From assembly GCA_015654835.1 (NCBI GenBank), contig JAATGG010000205.1:1-64000 (forward strand): 64,000 bases of DNA, read 5' to 3'. Position 1 is the first letter of the stretch, and each line of letters opens with the position of its first letter. The stretch is from Terriglobales bacterium. GTDB lineage: Bacteria > Acidobacteriota > Terriglobia > Terriglobales > Acidobacteriaceae. Below, in pieces: positions 1-9,250 of the stretch. Below the pieces are notes generated by a model. It worked only from the letters and a program-made list of their open reading frames with translations, was not told the DNA's origin and did not search any database. A program made the position numbers and the translations under genes.

Positions 1-2519
1 CGGTGGCTCCGGCGCAGACACTCAGCGACCGCGAGTACCAGAAGATGCGCGACGCGGCGATTGCCGTGATGCGCGAAATCGGCGTGGAGACAGGCGGATC
101 GAACGTGCAGTTTGCGGTGAATCCAGCGAACGGCCGGATGACCGTGATCGAGATGAATCCGCGTGTTTCGCGCTCATCGGCGTTGGCCTCGAAGGCGACC
201 GGGTTCCCGATTGCGAAGATTGCCGCCAAGCTGGCGGTGGGCTATACGCTCGACGAGATTCCCAACGACATTACGCGCAAGACGCCGGCCTGCTTCGAGC
301 CCACCATCGACTATGTGGTGGTGAAGATTCCCAAGTGGCAGTTCGAGAAGTTTCCCGGCTCCGACGATACGCTGGGTCCGCAGATGAAGTCGGTGGGCGA
401 GGTGATGGCCATTGGGCGCACCTTCAAGGAATCGTTGATGAAGGCCTGGCGAGCGCTGGAGACAGGCAAGAAGACGGGCGCCGAAGTGATGGAGCCGCGC
501 CGCATGACGCAGCGCCTGGTCACTCCGCAGCCGGAGCGGCTGAGTTACATCCGCTTCGCTTTCGAGCGGGGCATGAGCGTGCGCGAAGTGGCGCGGCTCA
601 CGGGAATGGACCCATGGTTCCTGCATCAGATTCGCGAAATCACGGTAGCCCAGAGCGCCATTGCCGAGACGACTCCGGAGACGATCGACACGGAGGCTCT
701 TCGCCAGCTCAAACGCTTCGGGTTGAGCGACGAGCGCATCGCCACCGAGTGGAAGCTTGAGGGCCATGATGGCGTGAAGCAGGTGAGGGAACTGCGCGAG
801 GCGAAGGGCATCAAGCCCGTGTTCAAACTGGTGGACACCTGCGCCGCGGAGTTCGAATCGATGACGCCTTATCTCTATTCGACTTATGACGAAGAGGACG
901 AAGCGCCACCGACACAGAAGTCGAAGATCATTATTCTCGGCTCGGGTCCGAACCGCATCGGGCAGGGCATCGAATTCGATTACTGCTGTTGCCATGCGGC
1001 TTTTGCGCTGAAGGAAGACGGCTATGAAACGATCATGGTCAATTGCAATCCTGAAACCGTCTCGACCGATTACGACACCAGCGACCGGCTCTACTTTGAG
1101 CCGCTGACGCTTGAAGACGTGCTCGCCGTCTATCACCACGAGGCGCAGTCTGGCGCGGAGATTGGCATGATCGTGCAGTTCGGCGGGCAGACACCGCTGA
1201 ACCTCGCACAGCGCCTGCGCGCGGCGGGCGTGCCGATCATCGGAACATCGCCGGAATCGATCGACCTGGCAGAGGACCGCAAGCGGTTCGGCAAGCTGCT
1301 GGAGGACCTGAATATTCCGCAGCCCGCGGGCGGCACGGCGACCAGCGTGGATGAAGCATTGGCGATTGGCGAGCGCATCGGCTATCCGGTGCTGGTGCGG
1401 CCCAGCTATGTGCTTGGCGGGCGGGCCATGGTGATTGCGTACGACGCCGAGGCGGTGGCGCGCTACATGCGCGAGGCGGTGGAGTATTCGCAGGAGCGGC
1501 CGGTGCTGGTCGATCACTTTTTGGAGAGCGCCGTCGAGGTCGATGTCGATGCGCTGTGCGACTCGGAAGACGTGATGATTGCCGGCATCATGCAGCACAT
1601 CGAGGAGGCGGGCATTCACTCCGGCGACTCGTCGTGCGTGCTGCCCGCGGTGGGCATTCGCGAAGAGACGCTGCAGACCCTGCGCATGTATACACGCAAG
1701 CTTGCGCTGGCGCTGAAGGTGATCGGGCTGGTTAACCTGCAGTTCGCCATCCAGCGCGATGCGGAGGGCATGGACCATGTATATGTGATCGAGGTGAACC
1801 CGCGTGCCTCGCGGACCGTGCCTTATGTTTCGAAGGCTACGGGAGTGCCGCTGGCCAAGATGGCAGCGCGCCTGATGACGGGCCGCAGGCTGCGCGAGTT
1901 GCTGCCTGCGCAGCTTGCCTCGGGCAAAGACCTTGAAACGGGGACTTACTATTACGTGAAGTCGCCGGTGTTTCCATGGTCGAAGTTTGCAGGGGTCGAT
2001 ACGGTGTTGAGCCCGGAGATGAAGTCCACGGGCGAGGTGATGGGCGTGGCTTCGACCTTCGGGGAGGCATTCGCGAAGGCGCAACTCTCAGCGGGACAGG
2101 TGCTGCCGACGGGCGGCACGGTCTTCTTCAGTGTGAACGACCACGACAAGGGGGCGGTTGTCGAGCTTGGCCGGCACTATGTGGAACTGGGCTTCAACAT
2201 CGTGGCCACCGAAGGCACGGCCAACGTGCTGGAGCAGGCGGGGCTTGCCGTGGAGCGGGTGTTCAAGGTGAAAGAAGGGCGGCCGAACGTGGTGGACCTG
2301 ATCAAGGGCGACCGGATTCAGCTCATCATCAATACTCCGCGGGGGCAGGACACCTTTTTTGACGAGAAGGCTATTCGCCGGGCAGCGGTGCTGGCGCGGA
2401 TTCCGACGATTACGACCATCGCCGCAGCACAGGCCGCGGTGGAGGGTATTTCCGCGACCCAACGGCGCCACACCAACGTTTACGCCTTGCAGCAGCTTCA
2501 CACAACCACGGTCGTGTAG
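1..2519 (+). CDS. carB: Carbamoyl-phosphate synthase large subunit, 5'-truncated by window edge
   Basis: CarB makes carbamoyl phosphate from bicarbonate, ATP and glutamine-derived ammonia for pyrimidine and arginine synthesis. About 838 residues are present. The family has about 1,070-1,100, so roughly the first 250 residues lie upstream of the window; the GTG shown as a start at base 3 is an internal codon. The sequence opens inside the first ATP-grasp domain ([32 protein letters not shown]). It then has the oligomerisation region, the second ATP-grasp domain from about residue 309 ([51 protein letters not shown]) and the C-terminal MGS-like allosteric domain from about residue 705 ([20 protein letters not shown]). 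The reading frame is intact to its stop. No carA is visible in the window. Confidence 0.97.
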   Translation, partial: VAPAQTLSDREYQKMRDAAIAVMREIGVETGGSNVQFAVNPANGRMTVIEMNPRVSRSSALASKATGFPIAKIAAKLAVGYTLDEIPNDITRKTPACFEPTIDYVVVKIPKWQFEKFPGSDDTLGPQMKSVGEVMAIGRTFKESLMKAWRALETGKKTGAEVMEPRRMTQRLVTPQPERLSYIRFAFERGMSVREVARLTGMDPWFLHQIREITVAQSAIAETTPETIDTEALRQLKRFGLSDERIATEWKLEGHDGVKQVRELREAKGIKPVFKLVDTCAAEFESMTPYLYSTYDEEDEAPPTQKSKIIILGSGPNRIGQGIEFDYCCCHAAFALKEDGYETIMVNCNPETVSTDYDTSDRLYFEPLTLEDVLAVYHHEAQSGAEIGMIVQFGGQTPLNLAQRLRAAGVPIIGTSPESIDLAEDRKRFGKLLEDLNIPQPAGGTATSVDEALAIGERIGYPVLVRPSYVLGGRAMVIAYDAEAVARYMREAVEYSQERPVLVDHFLESAVEVDVDALCDSEDVMIAGIMQHIEEAGIHSGDSSCVLPAVGIREETLQTLRMYTRKLALALKVIGLVNLQFAIQRDAEGMDHVYVIEVNPRASRTVPYVSKATGVPLAKMAARLMTGRRLRELLPAQLASGKDLETGTYYYVKSPVFPWSKFAGVDTVLSPEMKSTGEVMGVASTFGEAFAKAQLSAGQVLPTGGTVFFSVNDHDKGAVVELGRHYVELGFNIVATEGTANVLEQAGLAVERVFKVKEGRPNVVDLIKGDRIQLIINTPRGQDTFFDEKAIRRAAVLARIPTITTIAAAQAAVEGISATQRRHTNVYALQQLHTTTVV

Positions 2520-3005
2520 AGCAGGCAAGGCCGCTGTTCCGGGTGGGGACCGATCCTCGCCCGGAATTTTATGCCACAGGCGCAATTTTTACGAACATAA
2601 AATTAATTATGTGTTAAATTCAAAATCACAGCACCGCAAATGAAGCGGCAGGGGATTGAAACGCCTGTTTCAGTCCGAAGGCCCTTCGCAACGGAAACGA
2701 ACGTGCTAGCCCGAGGCTGTATGCACCGGGATTGGAAGTCACGGATGACACCGGGAAAACGATGCAATTTCCTGATCCTAAGTTGTTTAGGATCGTGTGA
2801 CGCCTTGAGCGGCGCCCCTGTCTTGAGCTTCTGAGTTCAAGCAGGCCTCGCTCATCGCGCCGGGTAGCACAACCGGAGTGTGAAGAGCGAGGATCGCCCG
2901 TCCGCATCTGCTTGATGCCGAACGGGTTTATCCCGTATTTTCGCCCCTTGATGGAGATCTTCAGCAATAAAGCTACTGGAGAGATTGCTCTGGAAAGGCG
3001 GAGCT
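2520..3005. other. Intergenic region after carB, no convincing gene
   Basis: This stretch of nearly 490 bases holds no ORF with protein-like composition; the overlapping ORFs in the track are low-complexity shadows. It contains an AT-rich patch with the inverted repeat ACATAA-N6-TTATGT at 2595-2612 and an 8-bp inverted repeat GATCCTAA-N5-TTAGGATC at 2774-2794 with no T-run after it. Either could be a regulatory site, but nothing here identifies the regulator. Confidence 0.5.
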
Positions 3006-3179
3006 ATGCCTACTACGATGACGCAGCAAAGGATGGGGGCGCGTTCCCTGAATCGCCCTCTGGAGTGTGTCTGGCTGCTCGCAGAGGAAGGGTTGAAGTG
3101 CGTCTGGGTCGAAATTCCTCAGCGAGACAAGGCTCGGGAGGAAACTCCCGAGGAGGATGCGGGCCGGATGGTGGCTTAG
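3006..3179 (+). CDS. Small hypothetical protein (57 aa)
   Basis: The ATG at 3006 follows a purine-rich GGAAAGGCGGAGCT stretch that can serve as a ribosome binding site. It opens a 57-codon frame with a central segment LNRPLECVWLLAEEGLKCVW and a charged C-terminus. The protein has no signal peptide or membrane segment. I do not recognise a named domain. It lies just upstream of, and on the same strand as, the HXXEE-like membrane protein gene. It may be a genuine small conserved protein, but the evidence is only the start context and the non-random composition. Confidence 0.45.
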   Translation: MPTTMTQQRMGARSLNRPLECVWLLAEEGLKCVWVEIPQRDKAREETPEEDAGRMVA

Positions 3180-3227
3180 AGCGTTGCGGCTGGGGTAAGT
3201 CGATGTGCAGATTTGAGGGCCTGGTAT

Positions 3228-3731
3228 ATGACCTTTGCCACGGTGAATCTGTTTTTCCCGCTTGTATTCGCTCTTCACAACATCGACGAATACTCCCGGT
3301 ACGACGACTTCGCCAGCGCGTATCACTTACGGCTGACGGAAAGATTCACAACGCGTCCTGTCGTACGCGACGCGATGCTACTCCTCACCATTGCGATTGC
3401 GGTTCTGGATGCACATGCCTACGCTTCCCGGACCGCAGTCTTGATGCGGGCTTCAGAGATCGCAATCTTTGCGCTCCTGCTCAACGGCTTCGGCCACTGC
3501 GCCTTGTCCCTCAGACGACACACGGTGATTCCTGGAACGCTCTCGGCGATTGTTCTTGTGCTGCCATATTCAGGAATAGCGATCACAACGATGCGAACGA
3601 GTCTTGGAGCTACCGTTGGATCGCTCGCCTGCGATGCCATCCTGGGCGCGATGACCATGCCGCTCGCGATCCTATTCTCTCTCCGGACAAGCTACGGCTT
3701 ACATCGCTTTTGGGCGGCGGCGCAGGGCTAG
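3228..3731 (+). CDS. HXXEE-like integral membrane protein
   Basis: This is a predicted polytopic membrane protein of 167 residues. The N-terminus carries FALHNIDEY, which resembles the His-x-x-acid-Glu signature of the HXXEE family, with Asp in place of the first Glu. Several hydrophobic helices follow (around AMLLLTIAIAVLDAHAY, EIAIFALLLNGFGHCAL, TLSAIVLVLPYSGIAI and a C-terminal segment). The ORF track starts at a TTG at 3213; the ATG at 3228 is preferred because GAGGG sits 8 bases upstream of it. Its 3' end overlaps that of the convergent gene at 3699-4190 by 33 bases. The biochemical function of the family is unknown. Confidence 0.65.
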   Translation: MTFATVNLFFPLVFALHNIDEYSRYDDFASAYHLRLTERFTTRPVVRDAMLLLTIAIAVLDAHAYASRTAVLMRASEIAIFALLLNGFGHCALSLRRHTVIPGTLSAIVLVLPYSGIAITTMRTSLGATVGSLACDAILGAMTMPLAILFSLRTSYGLHRFWAAAQG

Positions 3732-4190
3732 CTTGGCTCCGATGGAGTAGCCGAGGAGCGCGGCGGCGGGCCAGGTGCCGAGAAACGGTCCGTCATCGTC
3801 GATCAGGCCGCTGGGGCTGGGCCAACTGAATAAAGTCCGCGACAGCTTTTCGGTTGCGGCGCACCGGAAGCATTCGTTCGGTCCGGTGGGCATATCCAGG
3901 ACCCACAAACTGATGATGAGCACCCAGATGAGGCCAACCAGCCACACGACGGTCGCCATTTCATCCTGCCGAAAGCGGGTGACCATGTTGCCGACAACCA
4001 GCGGCACGAACATGGAGAGGGCGAGGATGAGGAACTGGGGGGCAGACACGGGATTCAGCGCATAACCGGCGAGCATGAGCAGCAGCCAGGAGCCAAGCGC
4101 CAGGACGGTGTGCAGCGCAAAGGAAACCACCTGCTGGGAGAGCCTGGCTGCACTCGCTTCCTCTTCGGCTTGCGATATCACTCTCGGCAT
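3699..4190 (-). CDS. Hypothetical integral membrane protein
   Basis: This 163-residue protein has about four hydrophobic segments (VLALGSWLLLMLAGYAL, FLILALSMFVPLVVGNMV, VVWLVGLIWVLIISLWVL and a C-terminal TWPAAALLGYSIGAKLAL) and a basic C-terminal tail. The start chosen, MPRVISQ at 4190, has AGGAG well placed upstream; the longer ORF-track start adds a proline-rich, unlikely N-terminus. It is divergent from the aldolase gene at 4347, so the roughly 155 bases between them carry promoters for both. I recognise no functional domain. Confidence 0.7.
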   Translation of the reverse strand: MPRVISQAEEEASAARLSQQVVSFALHTVLALGSWLLLMLAGYALNPVSAPQFLILALSMFVPLVVGNMVTRFRQDEMATVVWLVGLIWVLIISLWVLDMPTGPNECFRCAATEKLSRTLFSWPSPSGLIDDDGPFLGTWPAAALLGYSIGAKLALRRRPKAM

Positions 4191-4346
4191 ACGTACGGCT
4201 CCTGGAGACGGTGCTTGTTGCGGTGAAGGATTATTATCTATTGGATAAAGTACACGGCGCGGGTTCAAAGGACAATGCACAGTACGGCGCGCGGTATGGC
4301 GGGAAGAGGGAACTGGCGTTCCGCCCGGGGTTTTACAATAGACGCT

Positions 4347-5420
4347 ATGCTGATCGAAGGCATTTTTGCCGCAGTGACAACGCCGTTTTATTCGGATGAG
4401 CGGGTCTATTTCCGCAAACTAGAAGCCAACCTGGACCGCTACTCGCGCAGCTTGCTGGCGGGCATGGTTGTGCTGGGCTCGACAGGCGAGGCGGTGACGC
4501 TGGACGACGCGGAAACACGCGAGGTATTGCGGGTTGCCGCAGAGGCGACCGCGCCGGAGAAAGTGCTGATCGCAGGCGTGGGGCGCGAAAGCGTAAAAGG
4601 CACGGTGGAGCTGGCCGAGGCGGCTGCGCAGCTTCATTACGACGCGGTGCTGGTGCGTCCGCCGAGTTATTATGCCGGGCAGTTGTCGGCGGCGGCGGTG
4701 CTGCATTATTTTCGCAGCGTGGCCGACCGGTCGCCGCTGCCGGTGCTGCTTTACAACATTCCCAAGTGCGTTCCATACCAGATTCCCATCGAGCTGATCG
4801 CCGAACTGGCACAGCATCCAAACATTATCGGCATCAAGGATTCGAGCGGCAGCATGGAGCGCATTCATGCGACCGTGGAGGCAACACGGTCCGCTCCGAA
4901 GCGCACGGAGACGGTCACGCTGATTTTTGAAGCGGTGACGGGGCGGATGCTGACGCCCAGAACGTTCGCGGATCGAGCAGGCACTGCTGCGGGCTCATTT
5001 GTTTCCGCCGGTGATTTGGGGGTTGGTGTGGCGCTGGCAACGGCCCCGCCGATGGCACCGATCAAGACGCGGACCAAGAAAGTGGGCTTCCAGGTGCTGA
5101 CCGGGGCGGCGGGGATTTTGCTCGACTCGCTGGAGGCGGGCGCAAGCGGAGCCATCCTGGGCTTTGCGGCATGTGCGCCTCAGGCCTGCCAGGAAGTTTA
5201 TTTTGCCTGGAAGGATCACGATCCGAAGCTGGCGCAGGAGAAACAGCAGAGAATAGCCGAACCCAACCAGCGCATCGTGGGTACGCTGGGAATCAGCGGC
5301 GTCAAGTATGCGTGCGACTTCAACGGCTACTACGGAGGCCGCGCCCGCGCGCCTTTACTGCCGATGGATGCGGAGCAGCGCGCCGAGATCGAAGCTCTCC
5401 TTGCGAACATTCGCAACTAA
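4347..5420 (+). CDS. DHDPS/4-hydroxy-2-oxoglutarate aldolase family protein with an internal insertion
   Basis: This is a class I aldolase/lyase of the DapA-HOGA TIM-barrel family. Visible signatures are VVLGSTGEAVTL near the substrate pocket, VLLYNIP with the catalytic Tyr, and NIIGIKDSSG with the Schiff-base Lys. The C-terminal half (AEPNQRIVGTLGISGVKYAC, FNGYYGGRARAPLLPM) is closest in style to the 4-hydroxy-2-oxoglutarate aldolases rather than to true dihydrodipicolinate synthases. From ATG 4347 it has 357 residues, longer than the usual 290-330. The excess is about 60 residues between the Lys strand/helix and FQVLTGAAG. The longer upstream ORF start has no homology-like sequence. Substrate is not determined by sequence alone; a pyruvate-dependent aldolase is the safe call. 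Confidence 0.85.
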   Translation: MLIEGIFAAVTTPFYSDERVYFRKLEANLDRYSRSLLAGMVVLGSTGEAVTLDDAETREVLRVAAEATAPEKVLIAGVGRESVKGTVELAEAAAQLHYDAVLVRPPSYYAGQLSAAAVLHYFRSVADRSPLPVLLYNIPKCVPYQIPIELIAELAQHPNIIGIKDSSGSMERIHATVEATRSAPKRTETVTLIFEAVTGRMLTPRTFADRAGTAAGSFVSAGDLGVGVALATAPPMAPIKTRTKKVGFQVLTGAAGILLDSLEAGASGAILGFAACAPQACQEVYFAWKDHDPKLAQEKQQRIAEPNQRIVGTLGISGVKYACDFNGYYGGRARAPLLPMDAEQRAEIEALLANIRN

Positions 5421-5563
5421 TGGACCTTTGATAGCGATCCAGAATACCGCCGATCTCTTCATCCGGTTGAGCGGGTCACTACACCAGTAGCTTGCTTGCA
5501 TCCACGATGGTGGACAGGTCAGTCCTATTGACATCGTGTTCAGCCTAAGCAAGGGAGTATGAC

Positions 5564-6460
5564 ATGAAAAGGATTTTGGTTCGATTGGTTCTCATGCTAC
5601 TGGCAGGGTATTTCTGCACTGACATAGCCTCAGGCCAGAAATCTGAACTATTCGTTGACGGACTGGTGCCTGTGCCGATAGCTGCACAAAAGAAACTCGC
5701 TGCGTGTGACTTCAACAACCCGCAAACGTTGTCCTTAGGGCACGTGTATTTAGAAACGCAAAAGGACGGCAGCGTCACATTGCACGGCAAAAACGACGCT
5801 GGGAAACCATGGACATCCAACTACGCTGTGGCTCCGGGGGCGGGATGCGAGCTGTGGGAGGCGAACCTGGATGCAAATACATCGGCATTGTTCCTCGTAA
5901 GCCGCGGAATGGATTCCAGCGGGGGCTGGGACACGACATTGTCGATTCTTTACTTTGATGGTGCGGGAAATCCATTTCCTTGGCAAGCGGAGGGGTATGT
6001 TGAGGTGACGCCTCACGGCCTCGCGAATATTGTCCGCCTGAAAGAGACGCGTGCCGTGGGTGTAATCATAGCCACGCGCGAGATGGGTTCCTCAGCGATC
6101 GGTGACAACAAGTGGGCACACCGAGACGAGTTTCGGCTGTACAAGCTCTCGCAAGACGGTGTGAACGAAATCAAAGGACTAGAGCAGGGTGTCCGCTGGC
6201 CCCTTGAATATGAAAACGCCAAAGATAATTGGGGAACTCGTTCTGCGAGATACGACCTGTCGGTATCGCATCGAAGTGCGGGTGGCACGCTGGCCGGAGG
6301 AGAGGCGGAAAAGAGCAGCCTTCATAAAGTCGAAGGGGTAAGGGCGGTAAACGGCACAAACCCGGAGATCGTGCTATCCGACAGAAAAGAACCGTTTCCA
6401 GACCTCCTTGCGGCCGAAACATTATATCCAATCCAACCATGGCGGATGTTTCAGGACTGA
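5564..6460 (+). CDS. Secreted hypothetical protein
   Basis: This 298-residue protein has a clear Sec signal peptide (MKRILVRLVLMLLAGYF then a polar cleavage region ASG-QKS). Its mature part is beta-rich with no cysteine-pair or enzyme motif that I recognise. A good ribosome binding site (AAGGGAG) precedes the ATG. It is the first gene after the aldolase and lies in the AT-richer stretch that also holds the recombinase module, with its coding strand facing the beta-helix membrane protein. It could be a passenger of the same island. Function unknown. Confidence 0.7.
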   Translation: MKRILVRLVLMLLAGYFCTDIASGQKSELFVDGLVPVPIAAQKKLAACDFNNPQTLSLGHVYLETQKDGSVTLHGKNDAGKPWTSNYAVAPGAGCELWEANLDANTSALFLVSRGMDSSGGWDTTLSILYFDGAGNPFPWQAEGYVEVTPHGLANIVRLKETRAVGVIIATREMGSSAIGDNKWAHRDEFRLYKLSQDGVNEIKGLEQGVRWPLEYENAKDNWGTRSARYDLSVSHRSAGGTLAGGEAEKSSLHKVEGVRAVNGTNPEIVLSDRKEPFPDLLAAETLYPIQPWRMFQD

Positions 6461-6925
6461 AGATTTCCAATACTACTACTACCACCGCAGAAACGTTCGG
6501 CGACCACTGTACTGGAGATACTTGCCACGCCGTGGTGATCTGGATCAGGTAGAGCAACTCGCGGAAGGCAGATGTCCTCTCCTTCCGCATTCTCTTGTGC
6601 GCCCGGCATGGAAGCGAAGCGCAACTGCATGTTTGACGAAAATGACCGAGGCTTGCCCCGGGGCGACTTATGCCAATCAATGCAAGAAGATAGATAGATT
6701 GCAAGAGGCATTTCTTTTAGAAAGAATGTCCGATTCTAGGTAGCTATGGCGATTGTTGCTTATCATAACATCTATATACACAATAACTTAACGTGTAGTT
6801 CGTTGTATGCGTGTTGCGTGTTTGGTTTTGCCTGTTTTGTTGCGCTCGACACTGAGCTCTCACGCAACACCCGAACTGCGATCATGCATGTCGTTCACCC
6901 CGAGTAAAACTCAATCGACACGCTA
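6461..6925. other. Non-coding stretch between two convergent accessory genes
   Basis: About 465 bases with no convincing coding frame on either strand. The second half (about 6740-6800) is very AT-rich. Short ORFs listed here have neither a start context nor plausible composition. Because it lies between the 3' ends of the secreted protein gene and the beta-helix membrane protein gene, it could contain terminators or one end of the mobile island, but I see no clear inverted repeat. Confidence 0.4.
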
Positions 6926-8737
6926 TTACTTCTCACTTTTGGTTAAGCCGGTGATGCCGGCGACAAAGAAGATCGAGAGGAACCAGCCGGCGATTTTCTG
7001 GCCCATAAACCAGTAGCGGAGCCAACCAATCGCTGCCCAATGGTCAGACATCGAAAAACTGATCGCCGGGAACGTGTTTTCAATAGAAAACATGACCTCG
7101 TTGAAACGCGGATAACCACTTGGAGGATAGCCGTGCTGTACGAAAAAGGAGTAAGCGTCCTTGTCCGTGGGGAAGATGACGTTAGCAAGGCATCCCCAGT
7201 GCGACAGCGCTCCGCCTACAATCAACAGGGAAACAAGCCACAAGCCGGATAGCCACAATTTGTACCCGTAGCCAATCGCCGACTTGAGTAGCCACTGCCA
7301 AATCACATGTAGCCATCTCCTCCAAGAACTACTCGCTTCCTGGATCATCCGGAGATGAAGCAACTCTTCAAGCGAATAAAGAGCCTCACGGGCCTGCAAT
7401 GTGTCGCCCATCCTTAAATAGGCATTTGCGAGCTGCCTGTATGGATGAGGACGACTTGGACGGGATGTGTCGAGTTCAATCCACGTCCGGCGCAATTTGA
7501 AATCAAGTGGAGCTTCGGAGGATTCACCGGGACCATCGAGAGAAACACTCCCTAGTCTCTTATATTTGAATCCGTCGATGAATAAACGACCTGAAAGCGG
7601 CCAACTCATTTCGTCATCATCGACTGCATCCACAGCGGCATTCCGCAAGTCCCATAGTGGCCGGTCACTTTTCATGATCTGCTTGATGCGCAGCGCTCGG
7701 TGAATACGAGCATATCGAAGATCGACTGTGGTCAGCGTCGCACCCCTGAACGACACGTCGTCTGCTGCAAGCCCGCGGAACTCTACGCCACCGTTATGAA
7801 TTGCGAAATTATCAAAGACAGCTTGGCCGGTAATAATTGCGTTCTCTGCATTAAGGCCATTCTTCCCGTCCCCCTCAATGGTGGCTAGCGTGCAATCTAG
7901 CGTGCCAACTTTGGCATTTATGAGTCGTACTGAACCCCTGGACGAAAACCGATTTCGCAGATACACGCTGCCGTTAACTGTGATCCGGTCAGCGCGAATC
8001 GCATAGCGACTGCCGTCCTGATTGCAACACGGGTTGTTAAACGCGCTGCCATCGCATTCGAGGTTGCCTCCTATAATCGCACCTGCAAGTCCGACCTCTC
8101 CTTCAAACGAACTTCCTTGTAGGTGCATGTTTCCGCTCACTTTGATTCGGTCGCATGCTAGGGAGTTGACGGAATTTCCACTGGATTTTTTCGACGGTGC
8201 ATATTCAAAAGTTGCGCCAACTGCGATGAATCCGGCACCGATGTTCGCATCCCTGAAGAGTACCTCTCCGGTCGAGTGGAAGCCATCGCGGAGCCCAACA
8301 TTGTTCACTACTTGAAGCCCATCGGCGAGAATTCTCTTTGTCCAGCACCCCCTGAAGGTCAACGAGGGGATCTTGGCGTTCTTCAGCCAAACCTCGTTGT
8401 TGAAGTAGCACCGCTCAAACCATAACGGAATAGGTATGTCTGTATGACAGAGATCGAGAACGCCTTCGACTTTCGCCCCATAGACATCAATTCCGTCAGA
8501 AGCAGGCCTGCCGTACGTAGCGGCATTCTGGCAGAGCCAGCTAATTACGTCCGCGCGAATGGTGCGAGTCCTATCCCACCGTTCGCCGCCCTGGGGGTTA
8601 TTCGCAGAATTAGAATTGTCGTCATTGCTACCAGCGATTACGCGGTCGTTCTTGACTGCGCGTAACATGTCCTCTTCCGCTCCTGAAAGAGTTGCAAAGC
8701 ATTGCGTTGCTGCTTGCAGTAGCGTATTAATATCCAC
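6926..8737 (-). CDS. Large beta-helix-like membrane protein (pentapeptide-like repeats, two C-terminal TM segments)
   Basis: This 603-residue protein opens with a helical region containing RTIRADVISWLC. A long segment (about residues 80-370) follows of short strands such as GIDVYGAKVEGVLDL, GEVLFRDANIGAGF, GEVGLAGAIIGGNLEC and GSVRLINAKVGTLDC, the hallmark of a right-handed beta-helix of the pentapeptide-like type. After it come a helical-repeat-like HPYRQLANAYLRMGDTLQAR (about 431), a transmembrane helix (LWLSGLWLVSLLIVGGAL), a loop with FNEVMFSIENTFP, and a final transmembrane helix (IAGWFLSIFFVAGITGLT). Proteins of this architecture occur in many bacteria, some annotated vaguely as membrane-associated oxidoreductases; no enzymatic motif is visible. 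It lies 87 bases downstream of the recombinase module in the same direction, so it may be its passenger gene. Confidence 0.7.
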   Translation of the reverse strand: MDINTLLQAATQCFATLSGAEEDMLRAVKNDRVIAGSNDDNSNSANNPQGGERWDRTRTIRADVISWLCQNAATYGRPASDGIDVYGAKVEGVLDLCHTDIPIPLWFERCYFNNEVWLKNAKIPSLTFRGCWTKRILADGLQVVNNVGLRDGFHSTGEVLFRDANIGAGFIAVGATFEYAPSKKSSGNSVNSLACDRIKVSGNMHLQGSSFEGEVGLAGAIIGGNLECDGSAFNNPCCNQDGSRYAIRADRITVNGSVYLRNRFSSRGSVRLINAKVGTLDCTLATIEGDGKNGLNAENAIITGQAVFDNFAIHNGGVEFRGLAADDVSFRGATLTTVDLRYARIHRALRIKQIMKSDRPLWDLRNAAVDAVDDDEMSWPLSGRLFIDGFKYKRLGSVSLDGPGESSEAPLDFKLRRTWIELDTSRPSRPHPYRQLANAYLRMGDTLQAREALYSLEELLHLRMIQEASSSWRRWLHVIWQWLLKSAIGYGYKLWLSGLWLVSLLIVGGALSHWGCLANVIFPTDKDAYSFFVQHGYPPSGYPRFNEVMFSIENTFPAISFSMSDHWAAIGWLRYWFMGQKIAGWFLSIFFVAGITGLTKSEK

Positions 8738-8821
8738 GGATCACTCTCTCAGAACGTTTGGATGACGCACTATTTGCAAGCTCGGACGACTTCAATTCAC
8801 CATGTGGAAGAATATCCAAAA

Positions 8822-8854
8822 CCTCTAATTCCCCTCTAATTCCCCTCTAAATCC
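8822..8854 (-). repeat. 11-bp tandem repeat, three copies
   Basis: On the plus strand CCTCTAATTCC is repeated twice exactly and a third time with one change (CCTCTAAATCC). The array spans the last codons and the stop of the DUF6262-like ORF, whose C-terminus therefore reads GFRGELEGN. It marks the distal end of the recombinase gene block. Confidence 0.85.
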
Positions 8855-9250
8855 CCGATACCCCTCGTAGAGTTTCAGCAGCTTACTGATTCCACCCAGC
8901 TCCCCGACAGTTCTGATCATGGCCAAGTGGGAAATACGTAAGATTTCGATTTGCCGTTCCAACTCCGCAATGCGGGCGTCCTTCTGGGCAATCTGCGCGG
9001 CAATCTGGTCCCGTGAGCGCTTCGGCATCTGACCACGCATCGCCCGGAATTGTTTCTGCTGTGCCTGGTACTTCGCCAGCAGGGAAGTACGATCAGGGTT
9101 TCTGGTAATCGATGACGCATGCTTCAATATCGGGTGTTTTCTGACCACCGCTCGCGCCGTGATGGTCTCGTCCGCCTCGATCATCGCTTCGAGGATACGA
9201 ACCAACTCCTGGCTATCGTTTCCAACCTTTTCTGGCTCACTGGACGTCAT
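8825..9250 (-). CDS. TnpC/DUF6262-like accessory protein of tyrosine-recombinase transposon
   Basis: This 141-residue protein starts at ATG 9250 (MTSSEPEKV) and overlaps the preceding ORF by 14 bases, which suggests translational coupling. The N-terminal half resembles a winged-helix-type segment (ETITARAVVRKHPILKHAS) followed by RNPDRTSLLAKY. A coiled coil follows (IAAQIAQKDARIAELERQIEILR). This layout matches the small TnpC/DUF6262 proteins encoded last in Tn554-like recombinase operons, thought to assist or orient recombination. The longer ORF-track start runs through the upstream gene in another frame and is rejected. Confidence 0.65.
   Translation of the reverse strand: MTSSEPEKVGNDSQELVRILEAMIEADETITARAVVRKHPILKHASSITRNPDRTSLLAKYQAQQKQFRAMRGQMPKRSRDQIAAQIAQKDARIAELERQIEILRISHLAMIRTVGELGGISKLLKLYEGYRGFRGELEGN

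Noticed and set aside
174-2084. 636-aa minus-strand ORF
   Set aside because: It is the antisense shadow of carB, an obvious housekeeping gene; composition is Arg/His-rich as expected of a shadow.
2912-3829. 305-aa plus-strand ORF
   Set aside because: It overlaps better-supported frames (57-aa ORF and HXXEE-like protein) and its translation is rich in Arg, Cys and Ser without hydrophobic pattern.
6408-6743. 111-aa plus-strand ORF after the secreted protein
   Set aside because: It overlaps the secreted protein gene, has no ribosome binding site and random composition.
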